From Mycolicibacterium wolinskyi (GTDB lineage Bacteria; Actinomycetota; Actinomycetes; Mycobacteriales; Mycobacteriaceae), in the NCBI RefSeq assembly GCF_002101965.1, contig NZ_LQQA01000017.1:1-64000 (forward strand): 64,000 bases of DNA. The letters are read 5' to 3'. Positions 14,064-21,988 of the stretch are shown here, piece after piece. The translations under genes and the position numbers were made by a program. Below the pieces are notes generated by a model that saw only the letters and a list, made by a program, of their open reading frames with translations, had not been told where the DNA came from and ran no database searches. Numbering within the stretch: position 1 is the first letter of the stretch; every line of letters starts with the position of its first letter.

Positions 14064-14882
14064 TTAGCGAGCCGGTTTCGGGCAGGACGGGTGAGTGCCG
14101 GCGGTGACCAGATCGGCGACCGCGCTGCGGGGATCCCCGCTGGTCACCAAACCTTCGCCGACGAGCACGGCATCGGCACCCGCGCCGGCGTAGGCCAACA
14201 GGTCGGCGGTGCCGCGAACGCCGGACTCGGCGATTCGGATGACGTTGCTCGGAAGGCCGGGCGCGATGCGTGCGAAGCAATCGCGGTCGACCTCGAGCGT
14301 CTTGAGGTCGCGCGCGTTGACCCCGATGACGGTGGCACCGGCCTGCAACGCCCGGTCCGCCTCCTCTTCGGTGTGCACCTCGACAAGAGCGGTCATCCCG
14401 AGCGACTCGGTACGCTCCAGCAGCGATTCGAGCACCGACTGGTCCAGCGCCGCCACGATCAGCAACAGCATGTCGGCGCCGTGCGCGCGGGCCTCGTGAA
14501 TCTGATACGGCTTGACGATGAAGTCCTTGCGCAGCACCGGAATTGACACCGCTGCGCGTACGGCGTCGAGGTCGTCGAGTGAGCCGTTGAACCGCCGCTG
14601 TTCGGTCAACACGCTGATGACCCGTGCGCCACCGTCCTGGTAGGCCTGCGCGAGCTCGGCCGGATCGGCGATGTTCGCCAGCTCGCCGCGCGACGGGCTT
14701 GCCCGCTTGACCTCGGCGATGACACCGATGCCCGGCTCGCGCAACGCGGCCATCACGTTCAACGGTGCCGGTGCGGCTTTCGCCCGCTCCTTGATCTCGG
14801 CAAGGCTTGTCACGGCCTCGCGGGCGGCAACATCGGCACGGACTCCTTCGATGATGGAGTCGAGCACTGTGGCCGAACTCAT
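14064..14882 (-). CDS. trpC: Indole-3-glycerol phosphate synthase
   Basis: This 272-residue barrel enzyme closes carboxyphenylaminodeoxyribulose phosphate to indole-3-glycerol phosphate. The motifs VIAEVKRASPSRGEL, VLRKDFIV, VEVHTEEEADRAL, GVNARDL and AESGVRG all match the family. The ATG at 14882 (MSSATVLDSIIEGVR) was chosen over a longer low-complexity frame; an AAAGGA lies 11 nt upstream. An 83-bp spacer with a hairpin separates it from the preceding membrane protein, so it may have some transcription control of its own. Confidence 0.95.
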   Translation of the reverse strand: MSSATVLDSIIEGVRADVAAREAVTSLAEIKERAKAAPAPLNVMAALREPGIGVIAEVKRASPSRGELANIADPAELAQAYQDGGARVISVLTEQRRFNGSLDDLDAVRAAVSIPVLRKDFIVKPYQIHEARAHGADMLLLIVAALDQSVLESLLERTESLGMTALVEVHTEEEADRALQAGATVIGVNARDLKTLEVDRDCFARIAPGLPSNVIRIAESGVRGTADLLAYAGAGADAVLVGEGLVTSGDPRSAVADLVTAGTHPSCPKPAR

Positions 14883-14907
14883 CGCCCGTCGATTCCTTTC
14901 CGGTGTG

Positions 14908-14924
14908 ACCGGGACGATCCCGGT
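14908..14924. promoter_or_regulatory. Perfect 7-3-7 inverted repeat upstream of trpC
   Basis: The arms ACCGGGA and TCCCGGT are separated by three bases, in the spacer between the Trp-operon membrane protein and trpC. No T-tract follows, so it is not a typical intrinsic terminator. It could be an mRNA-processing or attenuation hairpin, or an operator. Confidence 0.45.
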
Positions 14925-14965
14925 TGACCTCCCTCGAAGGGTAACCGCCGCCGCACCTTCATCTG

Positions 14966-15571
14966 TCACCGACCCTTGTTGTCCGTATCGGTCTGGTCGC
15001 CGGTCGGATCGCGACCTTCGTCCAGTGCATCCCAGATCATTCGCTCCGACAGCGGTTCGTCGGAATCCTGCCGGGTCGCGGCCCGGCGGGCGGCGGGCGC
15101 GGCGTAGCGCGTCGACACCCGGCGCTGCGCGACCTTCGCCGACCGCATGAGCAGCACCGCACCCGCGAGCGCGCACACCGCCGCGACCAGCGTGATGACC
15201 GCGCCGCCGTAGTACCGCTGTGTCCCGGTCAGCTGCGCGACGGGCACGAACGCCAGGTCAGCGGCGCGCACCGCGACGTCCTTGATCACCCACAGGCTGA
15301 TCGCGAGGTAACCCATGCCTGCGCTCGCGGCCGCCACCAGGACCGCGAGCAGGCGCAGCGCCCACCCGCGCACCGCCAGTGCCGCGACCGCGGCCGCCAG
15401 CACCAGCAGGGCCAGTGGGATCAACGCCGTCGACCAGGTCGCGCCGTTGAGGTCGGTGCTCTTGGGTTGCCCCAGCCCGTCGAACGAGCTCACCTGCACC
15501 CAATCCATGCGCGAGGCCACCCACAGCCCCAGGGCCGCGACGACGAGCAAGACCTGCGCTATCCGCATCAT
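14966..15571 (-). CDS. Trp biosynthesis-associated membrane protein
   Basis: This 201-residue protein has four hydrophobic segments: near residue 10, then around 55, 80 and 130. An extracytoplasmic loop with W-V-Q-V-S-S-F-D-G-L follows the first, and the cytoplasmic tail is charged. This is the TIGR02234-type protein found between trpE and trpC in actinobacteria (Rv1610 position). The role is not known; a link to Trp synthesis rests on context. The start ATG overlaps the trpE stop by 4 bp (ATGA). Confidence 0.85.
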   Translation of the reverse strand: MMRIAQVLLVVAALGLWVASRMDWVQVSSFDGLGQPKSTDLNGATWSTALIPLALLVLAAAVAALAVRGWALRLLAVLVAAASAGMGYLAISLWVIKDVAVRAADLAFVPVAQLTGTQRYYGGAVITLVAAVCALAGAVLLMRSAKVAQRRVSTRYAAPAARRAATRQDSDEPLSERMIWDALDEGRDPTGDQTDTDNKGR

Positions 15572-17109
15572 GGTTCGGCCAAGGTGTCGGCGGCGGCGAT
15601 CGCGTTCAGCACCGCCTTGGCTTTGTTGGACGCCTCGGTGTACTCGTACGGCCCGTTGGAATCGGCCACGACTCCCCCGCCGGCCTGCACATAGGCGGTG
15701 CCGTTGCGCATCAACGCCGTGCGGATCGCAATCGCGAAATCGGCGTTGCCTGCGAAATCGAGGTAGCCGAGCACACCGCCGTACAGCCCGCGGCGCGTCT
15801 TCTCGACCTCTTCGATGAGCTCCATCGCCCGGACCTTCGGCGCACCCGACAGCGTTCCGGCCGGGAAGCACGCCGTCACCGCGTCCAGCGCCGTCTTGCC
15901 CTCGGCAAGCTCGCCGGTCACGGTCGACACGAGGTGCATGACGTGGCTGTAGCGCTCGATGTGGCTGTAGTCCTCGACCCGCACGCTGCCCGGCCGGCAC
16001 ACCCGGCCGAGGTCGTTGCGGCCCAAGTCGACGAGCATCAGGTGCTCGGCGCGTTCCTTCTCGTCGGCCAGCAGCTCCTTTTCGAGCAGCACGTCTTCTT
16101 CCTCGTCGCTCCCGCGCCACCGGGTCCCGGCGATCGGATGCGTGCTGGCGCGCCCGTCCTTGACCGTGACGAGCGCCTCGGGGCTGGAGCCCACAATCGA
16201 GAAGTCCAGTCCCCCATCGGCATCGGGCACGTTCAGCAGGTACATGTAGGGGCTGGGGTTGCTCACCCGCAGCATCCGGTAGACGTCGAGCGGGTCGGCG
16301 GCGGTATCCATCTCGAACCGCTGCGAGGGCACCACCTGGAACGCTTCCCCGGCCTCGATGTCGCCGACGAGCTTCTCCACGATCGCGGTGTACTCCTCGA
16401 CCGTGCGTTGGGCGCGATGCGCGGGCGCGGGGCGGCTGAAGGTCGCGACGGCCGACGGCAGTGGCTGGCCGAGCGCCTTGGTCATCACATCGAGACGCGC
16501 GACGGCATCGTCGTAGGCCCAGTCGACGCGTTCGTCGGTGCCGTTCCAGTTGACCGCGTTGGCGATCAGGGTGATGGTGCCCTCGTGGTGGTCGACGGCG
16601 GCGATGTCGGTGGCGAGGAGCAGCACCATGTCCGGCAGCCCGAGATCGTCGACGGCGAGCTGCGGCAGCCGCTCCAACCGGCGCACCATGTCGTAGGCGA
16701 AGAATCCGACGAGTCCCGACGACAGCGGCGGCAGCCCCGCCATGGACTCGGTCTTCAACAACTCCAGCGTCGCGGCGAGGGCCTGCAGCGGATCGCCGCC
16801 GCTGGGTGCGCCCTGGGGCGCCGTTCCCAGCCATACCGCCTGATCATCGCGCACGGTCAACGCCGACGGCGCGCCGGCACCGATGAACGACCAGCGCGAC
16901 CACGACCGGCCGTTCTCCGCGGATTCCAGCAGGAAGGTCCCGGGGCGGTTGGCGGCAAGCTTGCGGTAGGCCGACAGCGGCGTCTCGCTGTCGGCGAGCA
17001 CCTTGCGGGTGACGGGCACGACCCGGTGCTCAGCGGCCAGCGCCCGGAAGTCCTCGCGGGACGTGGTGACTGCGAGCGAGCCGGCGGCCCCGTTGGCGGT
17101 GATTTGCAC
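15568..17109 (-). CDS. trpE: Anthranilate synthase component I
   Basis: This 513-residue chorismate-utilising enzyme makes anthranilate, the first Trp-specific step. The N-terminal LLES box near residue 60 is the usual feedback tryptophan site. The C-terminal catalytic domain has PIAGTRWRG, DLGRNDLGRV and GAPKVRAMELIEE. The start is GTG with GGGAGG 8 nt upstream. The 62-bp gap to the divergent peroxiredoxin gene shows no leader peptide with Trp codons. No trpG or trpD is in the window. Confidence 0.95.
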   Translation of the reverse strand: MQITANGAAGSLAVTTSREDFRALAAEHRVVPVTRKVLADSETPLSAYRKLAANRPGTFLLESAENGRSWSRWSFIGAGAPSALTVRDDQAVWLGTAPQGAPSGGDPLQALAATLELLKTESMAGLPPLSSGLVGFFAYDMVRRLERLPQLAVDDLGLPDMVLLLATDIAAVDHHEGTITLIANAVNWNGTDERVDWAYDDAVARLDVMTKALGQPLPSAVATFSRPAPAHRAQRTVEEYTAIVEKLVGDIEAGEAFQVVPSQRFEMDTAADPLDVYRMLRVSNPSPYMYLLNVPDADGGLDFSIVGSSPEALVTVKDGRASTHPIAGTRWRGSDEEEDVLLEKELLADEKERAEHLMLVDLGRNDLGRVCRPGSVRVEDYSHIERYSHVMHLVSTVTGELAEGKTALDAVTACFPAGTLSGAPKVRAMELIEEVEKTRRGLYGGVLGYLDFAGNADFAIAIRTALMRNGTAYVQAGGGVVADSNGPYEYTEASNKAKAVLNAIAAADTLAEP

Positions 17110-17171
17110 GGTTCAATCCTCCCAGACCGCCGGCACCGTGCTGGCATCCAGACGGCGTAGCGTGGGCGGCC

Positions 17172-17636
17172 ATGACACCTATCAGAACGGGTGACACCGT
17201 CGCCGAGTTCGAACTGCCGGATCAGACCGGCACAATCCGAAGCTTGACAAGTTTGCTCGCAGACGGGCCCGTCGTGCTGTTCTTCTATCCGGCGGCGATG
17301 ACGCCCGGATGCACCAAAGAGGCCTGCCACTTCCGAGATCTGGCCGCGGAGTTCGCCGCCGCCGGCGCGACCCGGGTCGGCATCAGCACCGACCCGGTCG
17401 CCAAGCAGGCCAAGTTCGCCGACATCCAGCGCTTCGATTACCCGTTGCTATCTGATGCCGACGGCAAGGTGGCCAGCCAGTTCGGCGTGAAGCGTGGCCT
17501 GCTCGGCAAGCTCATGCCGGTCAAGCGGACCACGTTCGTCATCGACACCGACCGCACCGTCCTCGAGGTGATCTCGAGCGAGATCAGCATGGACACCCAC
17601 GCCGACAAGGCACTGGAGGTGCTCAAGGCGCGTTGA
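17172..17636 (+). CDS. bcp: Bcp/PrxQ-type peroxiredoxin
   Basis: This 154-residue thiol peroxidase carries the peroxidatic Cys47 in MTPGCTKEACHF and a resolving Cys52 five residues later, the atypical two-cysteine pattern of Bcp. It would reduce H2O2 and organic peroxides using thioredoxin. It is divergent from trpE, as I recall for bcpB in M. tuberculosis. Its 3' end overlaps the convergent leuA end by 14 bp. Confidence 0.92.
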   Translation: MTPIRTGDTVAEFELPDQTGTIRSLTSLLADGPVVLFFYPAAMTPGCTKEACHFRDLAAEFAAAGATRVGISTDPVAKQAKFADIQRFDYPLLSDADGKVASQFGVKRGLLGKLMPVKRTTFVIDTDRTVLEVISSEISMDTHADKALEVLKAR

Positions 17637-19371
17637 CGGCGCGCAGCACCGCGGCCATCGACGCCGCGAGCACCGAATCGCTGCGACCGCACGCCCAGCC
17701 GGTGGCACCGTCGGAGCGGTATTCCAGGTAGGTGACCGCCGTGCTGCCGATCGACTGCTGCGTCAGGCTGAGCACTTCGATCGGCCGTCCGATGTCGGCC
17801 AGCGCGGCCGTCAGCGCGTCCACCGGCCCGATCCCGCGGTGCGTGCTGGACACCGTGCGGCCGTCGGCGACGAGGGTCAGCTCGGTGACGGCCTCGGGGC
17901 CGTCGCCACCGGTGTGCCAATCCTTGAGTTCGACCGGACCGCCGGACTCCAGGTAGGTCGCCTCGAACAGGTCGAACAGCTCAGCGGCCGTGATCTCGGC
18001 GCCGCTCTCGTCGGCGTGCCCCTGCACATGACGCGCGAAGTCGATCTGCAACCGCCGGGGCAGGTCCATTCCGAACTCGGTGAGCAGCAGATAGGCGATG
18101 CCGCCCTTGCCGGACTGCGAATTCACCCGGATCACGGCGTCGTAACTACGCCCGATGTCGGCCGGATCGATCGGCAAATAGGGTACGCGCCAATCGACTT
18201 CACGTTCCTCGCGACCCATTGCCGCAGCGCGTTCGCGATGCTCGGCCATTCCCTTCTTGATCGCGTCCTGGTGTGTGCCGGAGAACGCGGTGTGCACCAG
18301 GTCCCCGACGTAGGGATGGCGTTCGTGGATCGGCATCCGCGTGCAGTGCGCGACGGTTCTGGCGATCTCGTCGATGTCGGAGAAGTCGATCATCGGATCC
18401 ACGCCCTGCGCATGCAGATTCAACGCCAGGGTCGCGATGTCGACGTTCCCGGTGCGTTCACCGTTGCCGAACACGCACCCCTCCACGCGCTGTGCACCCG
18501 CCAACACAGCCAGCTCGGCGCACGCGATCCCGGTGCCCCGATCGTTGTGAGGATGCACCGACAGGATCACGCTGTCGCGGCGAGACACGTTGCGGTGCAT
18601 GTACTCGATCTGGTCGGCGTAGACATTGGGGGTGGCGACCTCGACGGTGGCAGGCAGATTCAGGATCACGGGACGCTGCGGCGTGGCCTGCCACAGCTCC
18701 GTCATCGCGTCGCACAGAGCGAGCACATAATCGGGCTCGGTGAGGTTGAATACCTCGGGCGAGAACTCGAACCGGACGTTGGGCAGATCACCGGCGAATT
18801 CCAGGACGTCACGCCCGCCGGCCAGGATCAGTTCCCGCAGTTGAGTGCGATCCTTGCCCAGCACCACGTCACGCCACGTCGGGGCGGTGGCCGTGTACAT
18901 GTGGATGACGACGTCGTTGCGGATGCCTGCGATCGACTCGACCGTGCGCTCGATCAGATCGCGGCGTGCCGGCGTGAACACGACAATGGTCACGTCGGGC
19001 GGCGCGATGTCGGATTCGGCCAACAGCCGGACGAAGTCGAAGTCGGTCTGTGAGGCCGACGGGTAGCCGACCTCGATCTCCTTGTAGCCCATGGCCACCA
19101 TCAGTTCGAAGAACCGGCGCTTGCGGGCGGAATCCATCGGTTCGGCGAGGGCCTGGTTACCGTCGCGCAGATCCACCGGTACCCACAACGGCGCGGCGGT
19201 GATCCGGGCCGTGGGCCAAACCCGTTGGGTGAGTGGAACTTCGACGCGGTCGTACACGCTCGCGTAGCGGTGCGAGGGCATCTGGGAATGCCGCTGCCGG
19301 TTCCACGCCGGCGCGGTGGCCGGGACGTCACCGGCCGGGGTGTCGATGGTGGGAAAAGCAGAAATGGTCAT
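17623..19371 (-). CDS. leuA: 2-isopropylmalate synthase
   Basis: This 582-residue enzyme condenses acetyl-CoA with 2-ketoisovalerate, the committed leucine step. The catalytic barrel shows PVDLRDGNQAL, GYKEIEVGYPSASQTDFDF, LSVHPHNDRGTG (metal-binding H-x-H) and GCVFGNGERTGN. Residues from about 470 form the leucine-sensing regulatory domain. It belongs to the long actinobacterial/fungal LeuA type but lacks the extra repeats of M. tuberculosis LeuA. It lies far from the usual asd/ask context, so it may be a second copy. A leader peptide and competing hairpins precede it. Confidence 0.93.
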   Translation of the reverse strand: MTISAFPTIDTPAGDVPATAPAWNRQRHSQMPSHRYASVYDRVEVPLTQRVWPTARITAAPLWVPVDLRDGNQALAEPMDSARKRRFFELMVAMGYKEIEVGYPSASQTDFDFVRLLAESDIAPPDVTIVVFTPARRDLIERTVESIAGIRNDVVIHMYTATAPTWRDVVLGKDRTQLRELILAGGRDVLEFAGDLPNVRFEFSPEVFNLTEPDYVLALCDAMTELWQATPQRPVILNLPATVEVATPNVYADQIEYMHRNVSRRDSVILSVHPHNDRGTGIACAELAVLAGAQRVEGCVFGNGERTGNVDIATLALNLHAQGVDPMIDFSDIDEIARTVAHCTRMPIHERHPYVGDLVHTAFSGTHQDAIKKGMAEHRERAAAMGREEREVDWRVPYLPIDPADIGRSYDAVIRVNSQSGKGGIAYLLLTEFGMDLPRRLQIDFARHVQGHADESGAEITAAELFDLFEATYLESGGPVELKDWHTGGDGPEAVTELTLVADGRTVSSTHRGIGPVDALTAALADIGRPIEVLSLTQQSIGSTAVTYLEYRSDGATGWACGRSDSVLAASMAAVLRAVNAP

Positions 19372-19382
19372 GAGGCCGCTTT

Positions 19383-19437
19383 CGGTCGGTTGGAGTTCGA
19401 CCGGCGCGAAACAGCCCCACGGCAGGGGGCCGGTCGA
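19383..19437 (-). promoter_or_regulatory. leuA leader RNA switch (three alternating pairing segments)
   Basis: On the transcribed strand, segment A (TCGACCGG, from 19437 down to 19430) can pair perfectly with segment B (CCGGTCGA, 19404-19397). The core of B, CGGTCG, can instead pair with segment C (CGACCG, 19388-19383) just before the leuA start. An inner GGCCCCC/GGGGCT pairing extends the A-B stem. A-B and B-C exclude each other, as in attenuators. No U-run follows, so control could act on translation or through Rho rather than on intrinsic termination. Confidence 0.65.
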
Positions 19438-19438
19438 T

Positions 19439-19480
19439 TCAGGCCCCGCCGCGGCGGCTAAGGAGAAGGACGCGCGTCAT
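19439..19480 (-). CDS. leuL: leuA leader peptide
   Basis: This 13-codon frame, MTRVLLLSRRGGA, has three consecutive leucine codons (CTT CTC CTT) and ends one base before the hairpin segments of the leuA leader. A TATAGT hexamer (19495-19490 on the minus strand) places the transcription start within a few bases of its ATG, so it is probably read from a leaderless or nearly leaderless mRNA. Ribosome stalling at the Leu codons would decide which leader hairpin forms. Similar leucine leader peptides have been predicted before actinobacterial leuA. Confidence 0.7.
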   Translation of the reverse strand: MTRVLLLSRRGGA

Positions 19481-19489
19481 GATGGCTAG

Positions 19490-19497
19490 ACTATACA
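19490..19497. promoter_or_regulatory. Overlapping divergent -10 elements, leuA and FadR-type regulator
   Basis: TATAGT on the minus strand (19495-19490) suits the leuA leader, and TATACA on the plus strand (19492-19497) suits the regulator gene. They overlap, so one bound regulator could control both directions. The 159-bp gap between the two start codons otherwise holds only the leuA leader. Confidence 0.5.
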
Positions 19498-19530
19498 CAC
19501 AACTCCTCAGACAAGTAGAGAGGTTCAGGC

Positions 19531-20202
19531 ATGACCGCCCAGGTCCAGCGCCATCCACTGGCAGCGCAAACCGCGTCACTGCTGCTGGCCCGCATCCGTG
19601 ACGGCGAGTGGCCGCTCGGCCATCGGCTGCCGGGTGAGACCACGCTGGCCGCCCAGCTCGGTGTCGGGCGCTCGACATTGCGCGAAGCGATCCGCGAGCT
19701 CTCCGGCAAGGGGGTGCTGGACAGCAGGCAGGGAGCCGGGGTTTTCGTGACCGCACTCGACGTCGCCGAGGATTGGGACACCGTGCTGCGGCGTTCGACG
19801 ATCGTGTCGGTGATCGAAGCACGGATCGCCATCGAGGCCGAGGCGGCGGCCCTGGCCGCGACCCGGCGGACCCCCGCGGACCTGCGCACCATCAGACGCA
19901 CGCTGGTGGCCCGCGGCGTGGTCGGACAGTCGGTACCCGATCACGTCGACGCGGACATGGCCTTCCATCGCGCGGTCATCGCCGCCGCCCACAACGATGT
20001 GCTGACGCAGTTGTTCGATGCCTTCCTGCCAAGGCTGCGGCTGGCGATGATCGACATGCTCAAGATCAAACCCATCGCGTCCGAACCCTGCGATCACGCC
20101 CTGCACCAGCAGCTGGCCGACGCGATCGTCGCCAGAGATCCCGAAGCCGCCGCCGCGGCCAGCAGAACCCACCTGAGCTCATTGAAGGAGTCTTTCGCAT
20201 GA
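19531..20202 (+). CDS. GntR/FadR-family transcriptional regulator
   Basis: This 223-residue protein has an N-terminal winged helix (LLLARIRDGEWPLGHRLPGETTLAAQLGVGRSTLREAI) and an all-helical FCD ligand domain from about residue 90, with metal-binding residues around DADMAFHRAVI and the final HxxL region. The start ATG has AGAGAGG 7 nt upstream. It is coupled to the ABC ATPase by a 4-bp overlap and divergent from leuA, so leuA, the ATPase or both may be targets. The ligand is unknown; FadR/FCD proteins often bind small organic acids. Confidence 0.88.
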   Translation: MTAQVQRHPLAAQTASLLLARIRDGEWPLGHRLPGETTLAAQLGVGRSTLREAIRELSGKGVLDSRQGAGVFVTALDVAEDWDTVLRRSTIVSVIEARIAIEAEAAALAATRRTPADLRTIRRTLVARGVVGQSVPDHVDADMAFHRAVIAAAHNDVLTQLFDAFLPRLRLAMIDMLKIKPIASEPCDHALHQQLADAIVARDPEAAAAASRTHLSSLKESFA

Positions 20203-20996
20203 CGTCGGTCCTCGAACTCGACGACGTGACATTCCGTCGCGACGGCAAACAGATCATCGACGGCATCTCGTTGACCGTGCAGGCCGGCGAACACTGGGCG
20301 CTGCTGGGGCCCAACGGGGCGGGCAAGAGCACATTGCTGGGATTCTGTGCGGCCGTGACCTTTCCGACGACCGGCACCGTGCGGGTGCTCGGCGGACAGA
20401 TGGGCCGCACGGATCTCACGGTGCTGCGCCGCTCGATCGGTCATGTCAACCCGCGTCACCGCCTGCAGTATCCGCTGAGCGTGCGCGAGGTGGTGCTGAC
20501 CGGTATCACCGCAACCATCGACACCGCGGCGCGCTGGGCACCGACCGCCGACCAGGTGCGCCGGGCCGAGGAACTGATCGACACCGTAGGGCTGTCGGCG
20601 CGAGTCGATGCGGTGTGGCCGACGCTGTCGCAGGGCGAACGCGGGCGTGCCCTCATCGCACGCGCGCTGATCTCGGATCCGCAGTTGCTGCTGCTCGACG
20701 AACCCACCACGGGGCTCGACGTCGCCGCCCGTGAACAGCTATTGGAAACCCTTGACACACTGGACGATACGCATCCCGACATGGCGTCGATCCTCGTGAC
20801 GCATCATCTGGAGGAACTGCCGACCAGCACCACCCACGCGCTGCTGATCGCCGATGGGCGAACGGTCGCCAGCGGCCCGGCTCTTGACACGGTCACCACC
20901 GATCATGTGACGACGGCATTCGCGCATCCGGTGACCGTCGGCCATCAGGACGGCCGGTGGACGGCCCGAGCGAAGCCCGGCCCGCGGATCCGTTAG
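20199..20996 (+). CDS. Orphan ABC transporter ATP-binding protein
   Basis: This 265-residue ATPase has Walker A (GPNGAGKST), the signature LSQGERGRALIARAL and Walker B with switch (LLLLDEPTTGLD ... VTHHLEEL). Single-domain ATPases with this pattern resemble the ModF/YbbL-like group. No permease or binding protein is nearby, so either the partner is elsewhere or the protein has a non-transport role. Its ATG overlaps the regulator stop (ATGA), with GAAGGAG 8 nt upstream. Its end overlaps the convergent endonuclease gene by 4 bp. Confidence 0.88.
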   Translation: MTSVLELDDVTFRRDGKQIIDGISLTVQAGEHWALLGPNGAGKSTLLGFCAAVTFPTTGTVRVLGGQMGRTDLTVLRRSIGHVNPRHRLQYPLSVREVVLTGITATIDTAARWAPTADQVRRAEELIDTVGLSARVDAVWPTLSQGERGRALIARALISDPQLLLLDEPTTGLDVAAREQLLETLDTLDDTHPDMASILVTHHLEELPTSTTHALLIADGRTVASGPALDTVTTDHVTTAFAHPVTVGHQDGRWTARAKPGPRIR

Positions 20997-21988
20997 GGCG
21001 CCTGGCCCGGGGTGTTGCGGCGCCTGCGCGCTTCCCGATGCCTGGTCACCGGTGAGATGTCGAGAACGCGCGACACCATGGTCGCCAGGAATCGCGCCGG
21101 CTGTAGCTGCGGCGGGACGGCGTCGTGGCGGATGGCGATGTCGGGCAATGCCGCCAGCGCCGCATCGACCGCGGCCGTCTCGACATCGACGATCTCGAAA
21201 AGCGTGTCGGGTTCCGCCTTTTCGATGCTGTCGACCTCGTCGTCTTCGCGGGGCACTTCAGCGTCGTAGTCGATCATCACCAACGCGACCGCGTGATACG
21301 CGTCGTCCTCGGTACCGAGCTTGCCCAAGAGGTCGATCAGCCATTCGGCCTTCTCGGGTTCGGTATTGAGGATGGTCGACCGCAGACCGTAGACGAATCC
21401 GAGTGCGGCCAGCGGGTGCCGCAATCTCAGATTCTTGGCGTCGCCGTAGCTTTCCTCGACGCGGTTGGCCGCGTTCTTGCCGAAGCTCGAATCCATGCGT
21501 TTCGTGCTGATGAGAAGCTCGGGCCCGGTGTCCCAGTCCGAGATCACCACGTCGACCTGCTTCATGTAGTGCTTTCCGAGGACGCTCGCGCTGGACCCCG
21601 CCACGCCTTTCATCGAGCGCCGCAGACGTTGTTCGATCAGCACGCGTTCCTTCTGCGGCAGGGCGTCGAGCAGGTTGGCGATGGCACTCGGCATGATGCG
21701 TGGATCGGTGGGCCGCGGCCACACCGCGTCGGGTTCGAAGCCGGCCCGGCGGAGCTCGTAGGACAGCCACACGTCGAGCGCCAACGCCGGCACCCCGGTT
21801 GTCGAAGGGGCATTGAGGTGCAACGGCACCCCGAGCAGTTTGCGCAGTACCCGGAAGTCGGGCACGTAGGCCGGCCCGCCGTCGCTGTGCACCCACGGAC
21901 TGGAGTGCCGGCCTGCCGGTGCGGCATCCGCGACGATGCGATCGAATATCGCCCACGCGGTCGCCTTGGTTGACGGTTCAGCGGGCAC
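20993..21988 (-). CDS. Probable type II restriction endonuclease (partner of the adjacent methyltransferase)
   Basis: This 331-residue protein matches no common family that I can name. A PD-(D/E)xK-like core is plausible: Asp146 in KQVDVVISD, then Ser161-Thr162-Lys163 at the end of a predicted strand (PELLISTKRM), followed by a helical stretch (SFGKNAANRVEESYGDAKN). The start (GTG) lies inside the last codons of the methyltransferase gene (11-bp overlap), so the two are translated together. That is the main reason for calling it the restriction subunit. The acidic stretch near residues 255-270 is unusual. Confidence 0.65.
   Translation of the reverse strand: MPAEPSTKATAWAIFDRIVADAAPAGRHSSPWVHSDGGPAYVPDFRVLRKLLGVPLHLNAPSTTGVPALALDVWLSYELRRAGFEPDAVWPRPTDPRIMPSAIANLLDALPQKERVLIEQRLRRSMKGVAGSSASVLGKHYMKQVDVVISDWDTGPELLISTKRMDSSFGKNAANRVEESYGDAKNLRLRHPLAALGFVYGLRSTILNTEPEKAEWLIDLLGKLGTEDDAYHAVALVMIDYDAEVPREDDEVDSIEKAEPDTLFEIVDVETAAVDAALAALPDIAIRHDAVPPQLQPARFLATMVSRVLDISPVTRHREARRRRNTPGQAP

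Noticed and set aside
17110..17171. Possible Trp leader peptide before trpE
   Set aside because: The 62-bp gap has no short frame with Trp codons and no competing hairpins.
19498..19520. Palindromic FadR-type operator in the leuA/regulator gap
   Set aside because: ACAACT and ACAAGT form a direct, not inverted, repeat; symmetry is too weak to call a site.
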